From contig NWUY0300013951.1 of NCBI GenBank assembly GCA_004151065.3, positions 34,580 to 62,063 of the forward strand: DNA of 27,484 nt, read 5' to 3'. Source of the DNA: Larix sibirica. Its lineage: Eukaryota > Streptophyta > Pinopsida > Pinales > Pinaceae. Below the pieces are notes generated by a model. That model had not been told where the DNA came from, did no database searches, and was given only the letters and a program-made list of their open reading frames with translations. A program made the position numbers and the translations under genes. Shown here piece by piece: positions 1-9,344 of this stretch (within the stretch, counting starts at the first letter, position 1; each line of letters opens with the position of its first letter).

Positions 1-378
1 GGATACTAAGTCCTCTTTGACATCAATGACAACCAAATTTCAACACACAGGGCCACACAAGTTTAGTATGTGTAGGGACTGACCTAAATATTTGCTCCAG
101 AAGTTAGTACTGAGGCCTGAATAGACAAAGAAAGAGCTAGTTAGGGTAAGTGTAAAGTTCCAACCTATAATAAGTCCCCCGGAAAATCCCATTGAATCAA
201 CAGCTAAAAAATCCCAATTAAGCAAATATTTATTTAATTCATGAATTAATTAATACCCTACCCCCGCCATTTCTTGTATAAGTATGACATCTAGATGCAC
301 CTTCTCTAGTCATCTACAAAGGGTGAGTCTCTTATCCAAACTACCAACCCCTTGAATGTTTAATGAAATTATGAACAT
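1..378 (-). pseudogene. LINE-C ORF2 start: APE-type endonuclease, N-terminal half
   Basis: Reading leftward from an ATG at 378-376, one frame runs to the window edge with three in-frame stops, the last just after the GP motif. It begins with an N-terminal APE motif (LNIQGVGSLDK), then the catalytic-Glu block VILIQEMAGVG. The strongly LINE-like WDFLAVDSMGFSGGLIIGWN follows, then HILNLCGP, corresponding to the usual ILNVYGP. In plant L1 elements this domain nicks the target DNA to prime reverse transcription. The gene is broken by stops and its RT part, if present, lies left of the window. The ten bases before the tandem repeat (1-10) continue the same frame, so the left border of copy 1 looks like native sequence. 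Family assignment is sure; function is lost. Confidence 0.85.
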
Positions 379-1197
379 TAAGAGCCTATGTAAAGGGGTT
401 TTCTTGATGTAATAACACCGTGTAAAAGTGATTGTTTCTCTTGAGGAACTTCATTGGATGTCTTCTTCTATGCAGAGAAAATGAAATACTTCCACCCCAC
501 CAGACTAGGAGAAAACAACTTATTTTTATTCTCTTCCAGTCCTTCAATGAGACTCACATCAGAGAATGAATTCCCACATCTAGGTTGAATTCCATAACAT
601 CTCCCATCTCGATGAACCAAAGTATCAAACAAATCACCAAATCCAATAACTTTAGTTCCTATCTTAGTGTCTTAATATGATGGGGAGACATTGCTAGAGG
701 AGCCTACTAAATGGGATTGACAGTTCATTTCTTGGCATCCCCCAACCATAGAATGTTTCCCCCTTAAATATTTTCTCTTAAGGGTCTAAACCTCATCTGG
801 TGTGGGACATGCCTAATAAACTTCCAATAAAACCTCGAGAACACTATCGAGAGTAGGAACAAACTTACATGGACAATCATTGATAGATTCCTCGACAATT
901 TTCGTCAGAAGGTATTATGCAACAACCACCTCCAGGGAAGGATATTCATTTACAGGTCCATCCACACTTAGTGGCTTGTGTCATTTTGTTGGGTCACATC
1001 ACAAGTAATACAAATCTCGGCAGGGGGGATCCTCTCATCCATCAATGTCTTCCCTGACAACTCAGGTTTGCATGATACCTACACCTCGAGAACCTTAAGA
1101 GAACTAGAAACATAAATAATAGATTCCACCTATTGAGGATCTCTGGGGACAAAGGGTTCCCCATCTTGAACTGTAATAACTATCTCCACATTGTTCC

Positions 1198-1900
1198 CTA
1201 ATGGAGGGTTCTTCTTGACTTCATCCACCAATGGAACAGAAGGAGAGGCATCCTTCCTCCTCTAGATATTCTTGTGAAATGAGAGTGAACAATCATACAC
1301 AAGGTAACCATGAATTCAACAATGCACACACCTAAAATGAATCTTCTAATAATCAATGATTGAGTATGCGCTAGACTACCCACTTCGTTCTCCAAAGTAT
1401 CCAAAAATTCCTCCCTAGAATCAATATCCACCAACACACGTGCCATAGTGCATGACCAACTAATCACAAAAGATTCATCAACCTTTATAGCCTTCCCTAA
1501 TTGATTTCCCAAATCCATCAAGAAAGTCACCGACCATAATTCCAAGGGGATTCCAAAGAACTTTACTTAGGTCGGGAATCTATTCAAACACTTTGACCTA
1601 GGGTCAAAAGGGGATTCTGTGACTTTTTGGAGAGATAAGCACTACCCATAACAATATCCTAGCCAGAACAATCTCTATTTCCTCATTCAATTGAAAATGG
1701 AAGATCATCCAACCTTTAACCAATAGGATGAAAGATGGCATGTAACCGAGTAAAGGAATCCAAACATGATTAATCCACTCTTGTAATTTTTGAGCCAAAA
1801 TACAATGTCCAGAAAATACCCCACCAAAGTTTTCCCCAAAAACAACATTATCTAAGATACCCCTATATCCTCTCCCACGAACATTCTAACTTGATACACT
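1198..1900 (-). pseudogene. LINE-C ORF1: DUF4283 domain plus CCHC-type zinc knuckle
   Basis: Minus-strand translation gives the typical plant LINE ORF1 order. A DUF4283 segment (QEWINHVWIPLLGYMPSF ... ARILLWVV) is followed by PFDPRSKCLNRF, IPLELWSVTFLMDLGNQLGK, a TMARVLVDID block, and a degraded zinc knuckle (FRCVHC*IHGYLVYDC) near 1265-1340. The protein is expected to bind element RNA in the ribonucleoprotein, like a gag. There is a frameshift at the T-run around 1608 (IPF to PFDP) and several in-frame stops. It lies upstream, in transcription order, of the LINE-C endonuclease start at 378, as expected for one element. The roughly 820 bp between them reads as decayed ORF1 C-terminal sequence without recognisable motifs. 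Confidence 0.8.
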
Positions 1901-2222
1901 CTCTTCCAAACCACCCTACCTGGTCTCCTTCCATTAACTAACCACTAGCATGAATCTCCTATGAAATTTTGCGTCCATAACTCGACAGACTAGCTAGGTC
2001 CAAACCTTAATGAACTATTCCAACACGTTGAAACTATGAAAGTCCCTCACTTCCACCCATCATTCCATTTTCCTTCACAATACTAGGATCTGAAACCCTC
2101 GAATTCTAAAGTTGTGGAGCGATAAATACCAGATCCAAAATGATAAATGTGTTGTGCCTTAAAAGAATAACACCCTTATCAAGTACCAAATTTGAGGGGA
2201 ATAAGTCTTGATATGATGTATT

Positions 2223-2534
2223 CTAACACGATCTAGACCCCAATATGTTAGATCTATGAATAGTACTAGCCAATCCCATGTCAAAATTGGTCAAGTGTGA
2301 GAGATTAGGATAGGGATCTAGAAATATAGAGCCATTCCCATCCTCCGAAAGGATAGTTCCTTTAGTTTGACCTATACTTCTGTAAGCAAAAGTACAAAAC
2401 CCAATCCGGTTAGGGTTATAAAAAGAGTTCACCGATAAGTATATCCCCCTTAATACCTCTTCATTAGCCTTGGGCCGAGCAGTAAATAGATCCACCTTGA
2501 CATCCCTAGGGAGTAAATATGCAAACATCGACAC
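2223..2534 (-). pseudogene. 103-codon open frame upstream of LINE-C ORF1 (unknown)
   Basis: An open frame of 103 codons on the minus strand, ending before the DUF4283 block of LINE-C. I recognise no domain. It contains LLPRDVKVDLFTARPKANEE and otherwise has ordinary composition, without membrane segments or repeats. By position it could be the N-terminal part of LINE-C ORF1 or its 5' UTR being open by chance. Its intactness next to a heavily broken ORF1 is slightly surprising but weak evidence. The 320 bp between it and the DUF4283 block (1900-2223) is riddled with stops. Confidence 0.3.
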
Positions 2535-3200
2535 TCCCTTGGAATAGGATTTCTGCAGAGTTTACCTCCATCCCTTTCTCGAGATTCCCATATATATATA
2601 ATTCTCTTAATGTGTATAGAGATTTAATTGGTGTCTCTTCTAACATAGATACGGCAATATTAAAGCTATTACAATATTTAGACATGATCAATGAACTAAT
2701 TTAGAATACTAAAATACATACCATGCCATTCCATTGGAAAATGAAGAGTAGTATCAAAAAGTAAAATATATGTGCATAGGAGAGAAAGACAATTCCAAAA
2801 AAATAAAGGGTTTCCAAAACACAACGATAGGGTAGCTCACATCAAAATTAATGTGGGTCAATACATATCCACCTTTCATTCAACCTAATAAAAATGAATG
2901 CTTAGGAATATATGTTGAAGAATTATTTCCAATGGAAATAAACATATACACATGTTATTATATGTAAATCCCCTTGGATATTGAAAACTAGGATACCCAA
3001 CAAGTTATCCATCGAAAACCAACTAAAGAACATCAACACGGACTAATTACACATTGTTCAAACCATTGCAAGTGTAGCTTACAAATTTAACTCTACACAC
3101 AATGGAAGGTACTTGACACTTTTATGATCAACAACCATTATATATTTGTGAATTTGGCTAGGTTCCAAGGACAAAAATTATTTAGTTCTACATACTAAGG
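2535..3200. other. AT-rich spacer between LINE-C and LINE-B, no gene seen
   Basis: About 660 bp of AT-rich sequence with stops in all frames. It contains a short (TA)n run near 2590-2600 and the 5' sides of two divergent LINEs should lie in or beside it. I saw no TATA-box arrangement, tRNA, or long inverted repeat that I would defend. A 61-codon frame on each strand (2506-2691) looks like chance. Confidence 0.5.
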
Positions 3201-3682
3201 GTTAATGGGTTTGTATAGGAGTGTGGATGGGGGAAGAATAATGTTGGTTAGGTTTTTATTTCTAGTTCACTTGTGGTGGTTATAGGATAGATAGCTCATT
3301 TCTATGGGCTTATCTCATATCACATCAAGGTTTTCAATAGTTTTTATGGAAGTTTGAGGGATTTTTTGCACACTTGTAGCTTAAGGAATGGGTTGGCATA
3401 TCATATACTATTCCTATTGCATCCAAGTGAAATCTTGTTTTTAGTGGAAATCATGGTTTATACCTTGGCATTTATTGATGAAACTAGGGCCTATCAAATT
3501 AATATTCAAATCCCTTCCTTGCAGTTCCTAAGAGAGAAGAAATTATGGATACACTAGGTGTTCGGTTTCTCATATATCTCTTTGGAAGTGATGAATATGT
3601 TGATGTTTATGAGGTGGTATACAATGATTCAAAAATTATTTTAATGCACGGGTTAGGGATTCTCTGAAACATAGTTGGAATT

Positions 3683-3952
3683 GTGGTTAATGGTGTGGGG
3701 TCAAGGAGGCCCCCACAACCACCTAAGGCCATAAACATTGTAGATGATTCTCATATTTATGTGGAGGTAATAGACTTACTTTTATCTTTTATTACAAATG
3801 AAGTTATTGATTTTAAGGACAAAACACTTCAACTTGTATTTAAAATTTCTCACAAGGTGGTTGACAAGGGTGGGTGCTCTCAACTTTCAAGGAAGTGTTT
3901 CCAAAAAGGAGGAGGAATTCAAAGAGTATTAAGAGAAGATACACTAGTATAA
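3683..3952 (+). pseudogene. 89-codon open frame 5' of LINE-B ORF1 (unknown)
   Basis: Plus-strand open frame with a GTG-proximal start context (MVNGVGSRRPPQPPK). It has a hydrophobic stretch near residues 27-38 and a basic C-terminus. No family is recognised. It lies about 170 bp upstream of the DUF4283-like remnant of LINE-B in the same direction, so it may be what is left of the ORF1 N-terminus. An equally plausible view is a chance frame in AT-rich DNA. Sequence from 3200 to 3683 holds only another unassigned 67-codon frame (3354-3557). Confidence 0.25.
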
Positions 3953-4124
3953 GTTTGATAATGGGGGAAGATGTGGTTATGGAGCAAGTGCAGCTCTATC
4001 AGGTGATGATTCTAGTAGGTTAATTTCATGGAAGATTAATATTAGAGAAATGAATGAGTATGTGAGTGAGAAAAGTATGGAAGTGATAGTTATTCCATGC
4101 ACCTATATTTCCCCTCCTAGATAA

Positions 4125-4590
4125 GGGATGGATAAATTTGATCTCGCAATTTTATAAGGACAAAGATAACATTTTGGTTGGGAAATGGTATGGCAACAAT
4201 TTTAGTTTTTCTCTTAAATTTGGATGCCACTATTTGATCCTATGAGGGAAAGGGTTGATATTCAACCCACACGTGTAAATTTGAATTCTATTCCCCTATA
4301 TTTATGGTAATAAATGGCCTTAACTTTGGTGGGGAACAAGTTGGAATAAAACTTAATATTTATGAGAAAACAAGTTCCCTTAAAAGGACATCTACAACCA
4401 ATATCTATGTAGAAATTAATATGGGTGCTAGTCTCCTAGAAAAAAATGATATCTAAGTAGGGAATCACTCTTATCATGAGGATATTGACTACGTAAATAT
4501 ACCCTTTTGTTGTTCTATTTTCCATATATATGGTCATCTTAGGAATACATTCCCAAGGAAGGATCCCTGACAAAGAGTATGATGTTAAAG
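4125..4590 (+). pseudogene. LINE-B ORF1: DUF4283 plus degenerate zinc knuckle
   Basis: The plus strand translates in pieces to the plant LINE ORF1 signature. VGKWYGNNFSFSLKF corresponds to the 'GPWxFxxxxLxLKxW' step, followed by FDPMRERVDIQPTRVNLN, SIPLYLW, a VGNKLE block and TNIYVEINMGAS. A knuckle at about 4490-4560 reads DYVNIPFCCSIFHIYGHL, in which the second and last Cys of CxxCxxxGHxxxxC are replaced by Phe. At least two frameshifts (about 4230 and 4390) and several stops (two tandem TAA near 4309) show long decay. Role by family: RNA-binding gag-like protein. Minus-strand open frame 4436-4723 here is a shadow. Confidence 0.75.
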
Positions 4591-5332
4591 AACATATGGA
4601 GGAAATTGAGTAAGCAACTAAATAGCCAGAGGCTATCTCAAAGAATCCATTCAATCCTTCTTCAATGAAAGGGAAGGAAAATTTGAAGGAACCTTCTTCG
4701 ATTATTATGGAAAAAATATTCAATATATTGTTGGTGATAAATGTATGCCTCCTGGTCCAAGAAAAGGATAGTCGGGGAGGGTGAGTCCATAGGAAAAGGA
4801 GTAATAGGGAGGAAATACTAGGCTCAACAATCTTTACTCAAAGGATACCTTAAATTGTGTTGATGTGTTAATCATGAAGGATTACCATAATAAAAATAAG
4901 AATAATATATGGAGACTCCCTCTCTAGAAGATATAGATCCTATAGATGATTAGGAAGAATTTTCCCCAAAAACAAAGGAACTTAATAATTTTACTACCTA
5001 TTAAAAGTTTGCTTCTCTAGATGCATGGATTCATTTGGGGAAGGGAAAGAAGAATATCCATAGGAAGAATCTTGTTGATTTCAATGATAGTATTAGTACA
5101 TTGTACTCATATGACAAATATTTAATCCCCACTACAAGTAGGCCCAACATCATCTTAGATAAGCTAATTAGAAGAAGGGAGATATTTTGGGAGAGGGGTA
5201 ATTAAAAGGAGGTATAGACTTGGATCATTTTAGAGGCCAAGTTGGACTTGGAAGAAAATAATTTATGTCCCAAGTAAAGAAACAAGTTGATAGAGGAGTA
5301 TTATCAGCTAAGCAAATGACTAATTTTTTGAG

Positions 5333-5731
5333 ATGATTGTGCTCTCTTACAATATAATAAGTCTAGGAAGTTCCTACAAAAGAAACGGCTTGAAGAGATT
5401 TCTTGCTACAAATAACCCTAAGGTTTTATTGATTCAAAAAACTATTATGAAGATTAATAAGGTTAAGGACGTTTTATAAGTAACCCTTCTTGGGTGGAGT
5501 TTTGAGGCTGTGAATGGAAAAGATAAATTATAAGGCTTGGTGGTGGTATGGTTCAATACCATCCAATTTAGGAGTATGTATTTTACTCATATTTCCATTT
5601 GTGTTGATTCATTATAATTGGATACAAATTATGTTCTAAATGTTATCATTGTCTATGGCCTTTTTATGGGTCTAGAAGTGTTTTGGATTTCTTTATTTGG
5701 CAATCAATTTGTTAGTAAGGATGATGTTTTC
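5333..5731 (+). pseudogene. LINE-B ORF2 start: endonuclease N-terminal part, interrupted
   Basis: From an ATG at 5333 one frame runs to the LINE-A insertion with only three TAA stops. Motifs in order: LSYNIISLGSSYKRNGLKRF (usual LSWNIRGLGS...), PKVLLIQKT (catalytic Glu of the usual IQET replaced by Lys), GLVVVWFN (usual SGGLxxxW), then YVLNVIIVYGLFMGLEVFW (usual LNVYGP...FW). The frame ends in ...VSKDDVF, where LINE-A's A-rich 3' tail (as T-run) begins. The rest of the domain appears at 20529 on the same strand. So this is the 5' half of an EN domain split by a younger element. The sequence between ORF1 and here (4590-5333) shows no motif I recognise. Confidence 0.8.
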
Positions 5732-5790
5732 TTTTTTGTAAATAAAATGATTGTATTACTGCTGGAAAAGTTACAGAGCTAGGCTCTTTG
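5727..5790 (-). other. LINE-A 3' end with short A-rich tail (copy 1)
   Basis: Read on the minus strand the element ends CAGCAGTAATACAATCATTT (to about 5744), then ATTTAC, then a six-A run, G and four A. A terminal A-rich tract at a point where antisense LINE coding stops and plus-strand LINE-B coding resumes is the expected 3' border of a target-primed insertion. The exact border within the A/T run cannot be placed. The same feature sits at 15056-15119 in copy 2. Confidence 0.65.
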
Positions 5791-6089
5791 AGTCTTGAAA
5801 AACCAGACCATCCCGGTTGATCATCAGCCAAACAGGATTCCAAATTAAAGTCTTACAGAACCACAGTAGTCCAAGACATTCTCGGCTAGAAGCAGCCAAA
5901 CAAGAGTCTTGTTATCACCAACAATTTGAGCAATAGAAAAACCAAAAAAACTAAAGCACCTACAATATTCATTGAGACTACAGTAGAAAACAACAAAAGA
6001 TCATCATGACTTGCCCATAGAGGCACACCAAAAACAAACTGCAACCGACTCATATGGTAATCACTAGTACGGCCTCCTTACCGCAACAA

Positions 6090-6525
6090 ACTAGCTGCGA
6101 CGACACCCAATGGGATGGTTGAGCTCCTTCACACCACCAGGAACAGCTTTAGAGGGTCTCTTGGTGCCCTAGTGACTGCGGGTCGTATTCTCAGCTTCAC
6201 CTGCTTTCTTGACCATGAAAGTGAGACCTAGTTTCTTGGCTATGGAAATGATTTTCAGATGCATAACCCTACAATCTGAATTATGGGATTTCCAAGCTCT
6301 AACTAGTTCCTCGTCACCCTTGCTCTTGTTGACTGATTCCATTAACACATGAGCCATCAAATTCTTCATGAACCAATAGGTCATAATCATCCGTTCATAG
6401 GTCGATGATCTTCCAGCAGTAGACCCGGGATCGAACACCTAGTATTCGACCTCATTGCGAATTTCGTCTATTAGAAGAGCCTGAACAGTCTCCCGCGATT
6501 CCTTTTCTACCACCTCGATATCATC
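6090..6525 (-). pseudogene. Residual coding frame in the LINE-A 3' region (unknown)
   Basis: One minus-strand frame runs from about 6525 to 6090 with two TAG stops, one at about 6441 and one at 6169. The longest uninterrupted piece is 89 codons (6438-6169). The predicted peptide is hydrophilic and Lys/Arg/Glu-rich with helix-like stretches (DDIEVVEKESRETVQALL, then LVRAWKSHNSDCRVMHLK, then AKKLGLTFMVKKAGEAE). I recognise no family. It lies downstream of RNase H within the element, where plant L1 elements normally have only a short 3' UTR. It could be a divergent third ORF, captured sequence, or chance openness. Copy 2 has the identical frame at 15419-15854. Confidence 0.35.
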
Positions 6526-6717
6526 CTAGACAAAAGAAGGGATACGACTCCGGAAAAAAAGTAGGAGACTTCTGCGCCCTGTATTTTGCAGAAGCCCACG
6601 TCACCCTAACCCCCCTTTCCTTTTAACAGTCAGAAGTTTCCCCAACAGCCTATTTCCCACCACCCTCAACACTCTTCACATTCCTGGGTAGAACACCATG
6701 CTTGGGAGCCATCACTT

Positions 6718-7134
6718 TCAACCCAGCCACTCTGGTGGTCGACCCCAGGAAAAAAATGGGCACTTGCACTCAAAACAACAATCGACTCTGGTGCGGGAGC
6801 TATACACAGTTAAGAGCACATAATAATGGACGGCGATGCAGGGGATATCACCATGATTTAAAAAAATTAGCTTCATTATGGGAGTAACTGCACAATGATG
6901 ACAGATCATCATGGTATACGGAACAGAGATCATGAAGGTGATCAAACCACACATCAGAATAACTAGAAAGCCGCAAGACGTACTGAGAGGGATGTACAAA
7001 TCCAATCCGTTGGATCTCCTATGCTTCTTTTTGTACCTCCTTATGCCGGCTTCACAGCATAAGAGGTCAGCAAGTGTCACTTCTTTCATGATTGATCCTA
7101 GACACGGATCTCCCTCATAAATGTCGCTTGCCAC
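6718..7134 (-). pseudogene. 138-codon open frame after LINE-A RNase H (unknown)
   Basis: Open frame on the minus strand that overlaps, in another frame, the end of the RNase H frame by about 37 bp. It starts with ASDIYEGDPCLGSIMKEV, has a basic patch (RRYKKKHRRS), then a hydrophobic stretch (CGFLVILMCGLITFMISV) that would score as a membrane segment. A second, shorter hydrophobic stretch follows. No homologue is recognised. It may be simply an open 3' UTR. Equivalent frame in copy 2: 16047-16463. Confidence 0.25.
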
Positions 7135-7898
7135 CTACTATCACCTTCACAATTCTCGGGAGACGCCAAAGCCACTTGTCTTCCATTAGCCACATCGACC
7201 TCCACTAGGTGACGACAATTCCCAATCCATGGTTCATTTCTAAGATCTGCCAACATGCCACACCTGAAGTCCCTACCAGCATCCACGCCAATATTCATGA
7301 GGAGATCTGCCACTTTATTGGCATCTCTCTTGACGTGGGAAAAATATAAGGCAAACTGGTTGACAAGAAATCCACGTAGATAATCTAGCCGATCAAGGAG
7401 GCGCCAACTAGATGAAACCTTTTCCGATGATTGGCCGCAAAGAAGCTTCATTTCCATCTAAATAATAATCATAGAGTCACCTTCAAGAATCACAGGAAGC
7501 CGTGCTTCTCGGTTGATCATCTCTATACCTTGTATGAGCCCTTCCAGTTCGTTCGCGTTATTAGAATCGTGGCCCATGAAACCGAAGAAGACCTTCAAAA
7601 TAGCCCCCGATGAATCCCTGCAAACCCCACCAAATCCAACTTTCCCAAGGTTACCGCGAGAAGACCCATCGAAATTGAGTTTGAAAACTGAGGGAGGTGG
7701 AGGGGACCAGCGAACCAGAATGACCGGGCAACACAGTCTTTTCTTTTCCCTAAGGCCCTCCAAGTCAGACCGGTTAATACCCTAGTTGGTCGCGATACGT
7801 AATTCACCTGTTGATAAGTCCTTATCTTTGTTATCCCACTGGGAACTTCTGATGGTCTCCCTCATGATCCTGGCTAGAGTCAACCAAACTTCCTCTTC
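7098..7898 (-). pseudogene. LINE-A ORF2: plant-type RNase H domain (copy 1)
   Basis: RNase H of the RVT_3 type at the ORF2 C-terminus, which removes the RNA strand during element cDNA synthesis. The frame shows FKLNFDGSSRGNLGKVGFGG (first catalytic Asp; usual GNPG has become GNLG), NNANELEGL (catalytic Glu), VILEGDSMIII (second Asp) and FSHVKRDANKVADLL (the usual H/D end motif). All four acidic positions are present. A single TAG at 7458 splits the domain between EGDSMIII and MEMKLL; CAG to TAG would explain it. The segment 7763-7898 before the domain contains the connector, with stops. The frame ends at 7098. Confidence 0.85.
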
Positions 7899-8743
7899 CT
7901 AGTGACGTTTATGCCTAAAAATGCGCCCATTCTGCTCTTTCCAAATCGACCACATGACCATTCCTGGAAACATCATCCAGAGAGAGCGAATGATGGGGTT
8001 CAAGAAGGCCTTAAGATCCCATGCATTTAAAGATTGGTTTGGTTTCCCTCTAATCCTATTACTGCACTGAAAATCGATGCACCTCTGTCCCATAGAGAAG
8101 AGGAGAAAGGACAAGAATCCAGAAGATGACCAATGGATTCCTCCGAGTTGAGGCATAGAATACACTGTGATGGGCCCAAGATTCCACGCTTCCTCAGATT
8201 TTCACTAGTCAAGATTCATTTCCACAAGACTAGCCAGCAAAAGATCCCAATTTTGGGCCATCTATTCATCCCCCAAACTTTTCCCCAGAACTTATCCTCT
8301 TCTAAGTCATCCTCAATATGATAAGCATAAGCTTCTTTGATATTGAAAGTTCCTCTATGAGAGGTGCCCCATCGCAACCTATCCTAGGTGTAATTTTTCT
8401 GGATGAACCTATCCTGCAGCATAGTCTTAAAGCTATTAAGAGTCTCAACTGAGATTAATTCCTCCCAACCTCTCGGACTAAACCAAATCCTGTAACCATC
8501 CTGATCGAGGGGTTCCCAATAGTGGCAAACTTTAGTTTTACCCTCAACCAGACCTCTCTCTTTAATTGTCAACCATCTAGGATCTTCCCCTAGATTAGGC
8601 ATTTGGTTCCAAGAGTCATCCCAGAAATTTCCCCCCTCCCCATCATGAATCTCCCAGAAGCAATGATTTTGGACAAGATGACTCCCTAAGAAGGCTTTCA
8701 GCTAGATGTGAGACCCATTTTTGACTTCATTGAATTTGAGCAG
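7899..8743 (-). pseudogene. LINE-A ORF2: linker and zf-RVT zinc-binding domain (copy 1)
   Basis: Region between RT and RNase H. It shows the usual linker landmarks CFWEIHDGEGENFWDDSWNQ and GYRIWFSPRG, then RLRWGTSHRGTFNIKEAY. The zf-RVT block follows: ILTSENLRKRGILG with QCILCLNSEESIGHLLDSC (C-x2-C...H-x4-C pattern) and W. Then comes MVMWSIWKEQNGRIFRHKR in a different frame, so there is a frameshift at about 8030-8110. Stops in the frame include WK*ILTSEN (TGA where CGA is expected) and QKNYT* (8384). The zinc ligands themselves are kept. Confidence 0.82.
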
Positions 8744-9343
8744 CTATCCATGCTCCCTATCCCTTGCATATTTAATGTGCCACGGACAAGCCCATGGTTC
8801 AGAGCTATGAGTACACCACCTCCACCATATTTTTGCTCTGTAGACCTCACTCATGGCCTCTGGGTCCCTGATATCCAAGCCTCCTTTGGCCTTGGGTTTA
8901 CAAATGTTATCCCATCCAACCAACACAAAAATTTCTCGAAGATCCCTGCCACCCCAGAGAAAATTTCTCTGCAAGCCCTGAATCTCTTTAAGGATAGACT
9001 TGGGTGCAAAGAGCATAGAGAATAAGTAGACCGGCATTGCCTGGAGCACGGATTTGACTAAAATTAATCTACTAGGAATATTTAGAGGACGAAGCGCCCA
9101 ACTAGCCATTTTACTCCTTATGCGATCCAATAGATTCTTCCAAGAAACACTGTGGATCGTCCCCTCCGCCAAAGGGACCCCCAAGTACTTGGAGGGGAGA
9201 GAGCCCCGTGAAAAGCCAAGAATCCTAATAATACTGCACTGAGTGGGAGCGGGAGTGTTGAAGAAGAACACTTGGGATTTGCAAGCATTAACTTCCAACC
9301 CTGATGCCTTCGCAAAAAGAAAAAGGCAATTTTTGAAGATCCT
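8744..9343 (-). pseudogene. LINE-A ORF2: RT thumb/connection part, truncated at the junction (copy 1)
   Basis: About 200 codons of uninterrupted coding frame with RIFKNCLFLFAKASGLEVN, NACKSQVFFFN, SKYLGVPLAEG, LNIPSRLILVKSVLQAMPVY, LQRNFLWGGRD and VGWDNICKPKAKGGLDIRD, all standard landmarks after the RT palm. The frame begins abruptly at the tandem-repeat junction. The palm with its catalytic Asp box is missing here and present only beside copy 2. The plus-strand open frames in this interval (8708-9025, 9054-9242) are shadows. Confidence 0.88.
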
Positions 9344-9344
9344 N
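9344..9344. other. Ambiguous base N at the tandem-repeat junction
   Basis: The only N in the window lies next to the junction between the repeat units. The corresponding base in copy 1 is c (position 15); in the native continuation of copy 2 it is t (18673). An ambiguous call where two sequences with different next bases were joined is what a forced or low-quality assembly overlap would leave. Confidence 0.9.

Larger units (their letters stand above)
1..2534 (-). mobile_element. LINE-C: minus-strand L1-like LINE relic (5' part)
   Basis: ORF1 (DUF4283 and zinc knuckle) followed leftward by the ORF2 endonuclease start, in the correct order and strand for one plant LINE. Only the 5' part is in the window; the left edge cuts it within the endonuclease. 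The 5' end is not defined; 2534 is the limit of the last open frame and is approximate. The element points away from LINE-B, so the two are arranged head to head. Confidence 0.75.
3200..5731 (+). mobile_element. LINE-B, left part (ORF1 to EN), in copy 1
   Basis: Plus-strand LINE relic: ORF1 remnant (4125-4590) then the ORF2 endonuclease start (5333). It is cut at about 5731 by the antisense LINE-A. Its 3' portion is at about 20529-24430. The 5' end is not visible; 3200 is a nominal boundary chosen where the sequence stops resembling the spacer. Decay is heavier than in LINE-A, consistent with LINE-B being the older host of the nested insertion. Confidence 0.7.
11..9343 (+). repeat. Tandem repeat unit, copy 1 (9.33 kb)
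   Basis: This unit recurs in the same orientation 9,329 bp downstream. Comparing the two copies by eye I found these differences (copy1/copy2): 752 a / 10081 g; 811 g / 10140 t; 1007 a / 10336 c; 4316 g / 13645 t; 4995 t / 14324 g; 6013 g / 15342 t; 8631 c / 17960 t. That is about 99.9% identity with no indel noticed. The unit starts inside the endonuclease of LINE-C and ends inside the reverse transcriptase of LINE-A, so its borders match no transposon end. Whether it is real or an assembly duplicate cannot be settled from the sequence. Confidence 0.97.
5732..9343 (-). mobile_element. LINE-A, 3' two-thirds, in copy 1
   Basis: Minus-strand LINE carrying, in transcription order, the RT C-terminal part (9343-8744), linker and zf-RVT (8743-7899), RNase H (7763-7098) and a long 3' region ending in an A-rich tail at 5737-5727. 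It is truncated at 9343, exactly at the tandem-repeat junction, in the middle of an RT sequence (RIFKNC). The same sequence in copy 2 continues intact through the RT palm into EN. The truncation is therefore due to the junction, not to retrotransposition. Confidence 0.88.

Noticed and set aside
2588-2600. TA run as a promoter TATA box for LINE-C
   Set aside because: A simple TA repeat; L1-type promoters are internal and usually lack a TATA box, and the element's 5' end is not defined.
4436-4723. Minus-strand 95-codon open frame with hydrophobic segments
   Set aside because: Antisense to the LINE-B ORF1 zinc-knuckle region; hydrophobicity comes from AT-rich codons.
8708-9025. Plus-strand 105-codon open frame (and 18037-18354)
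   Set aside because: It lies antisense to well-recognised LINE-A RT coding sequence; no motif of its own.
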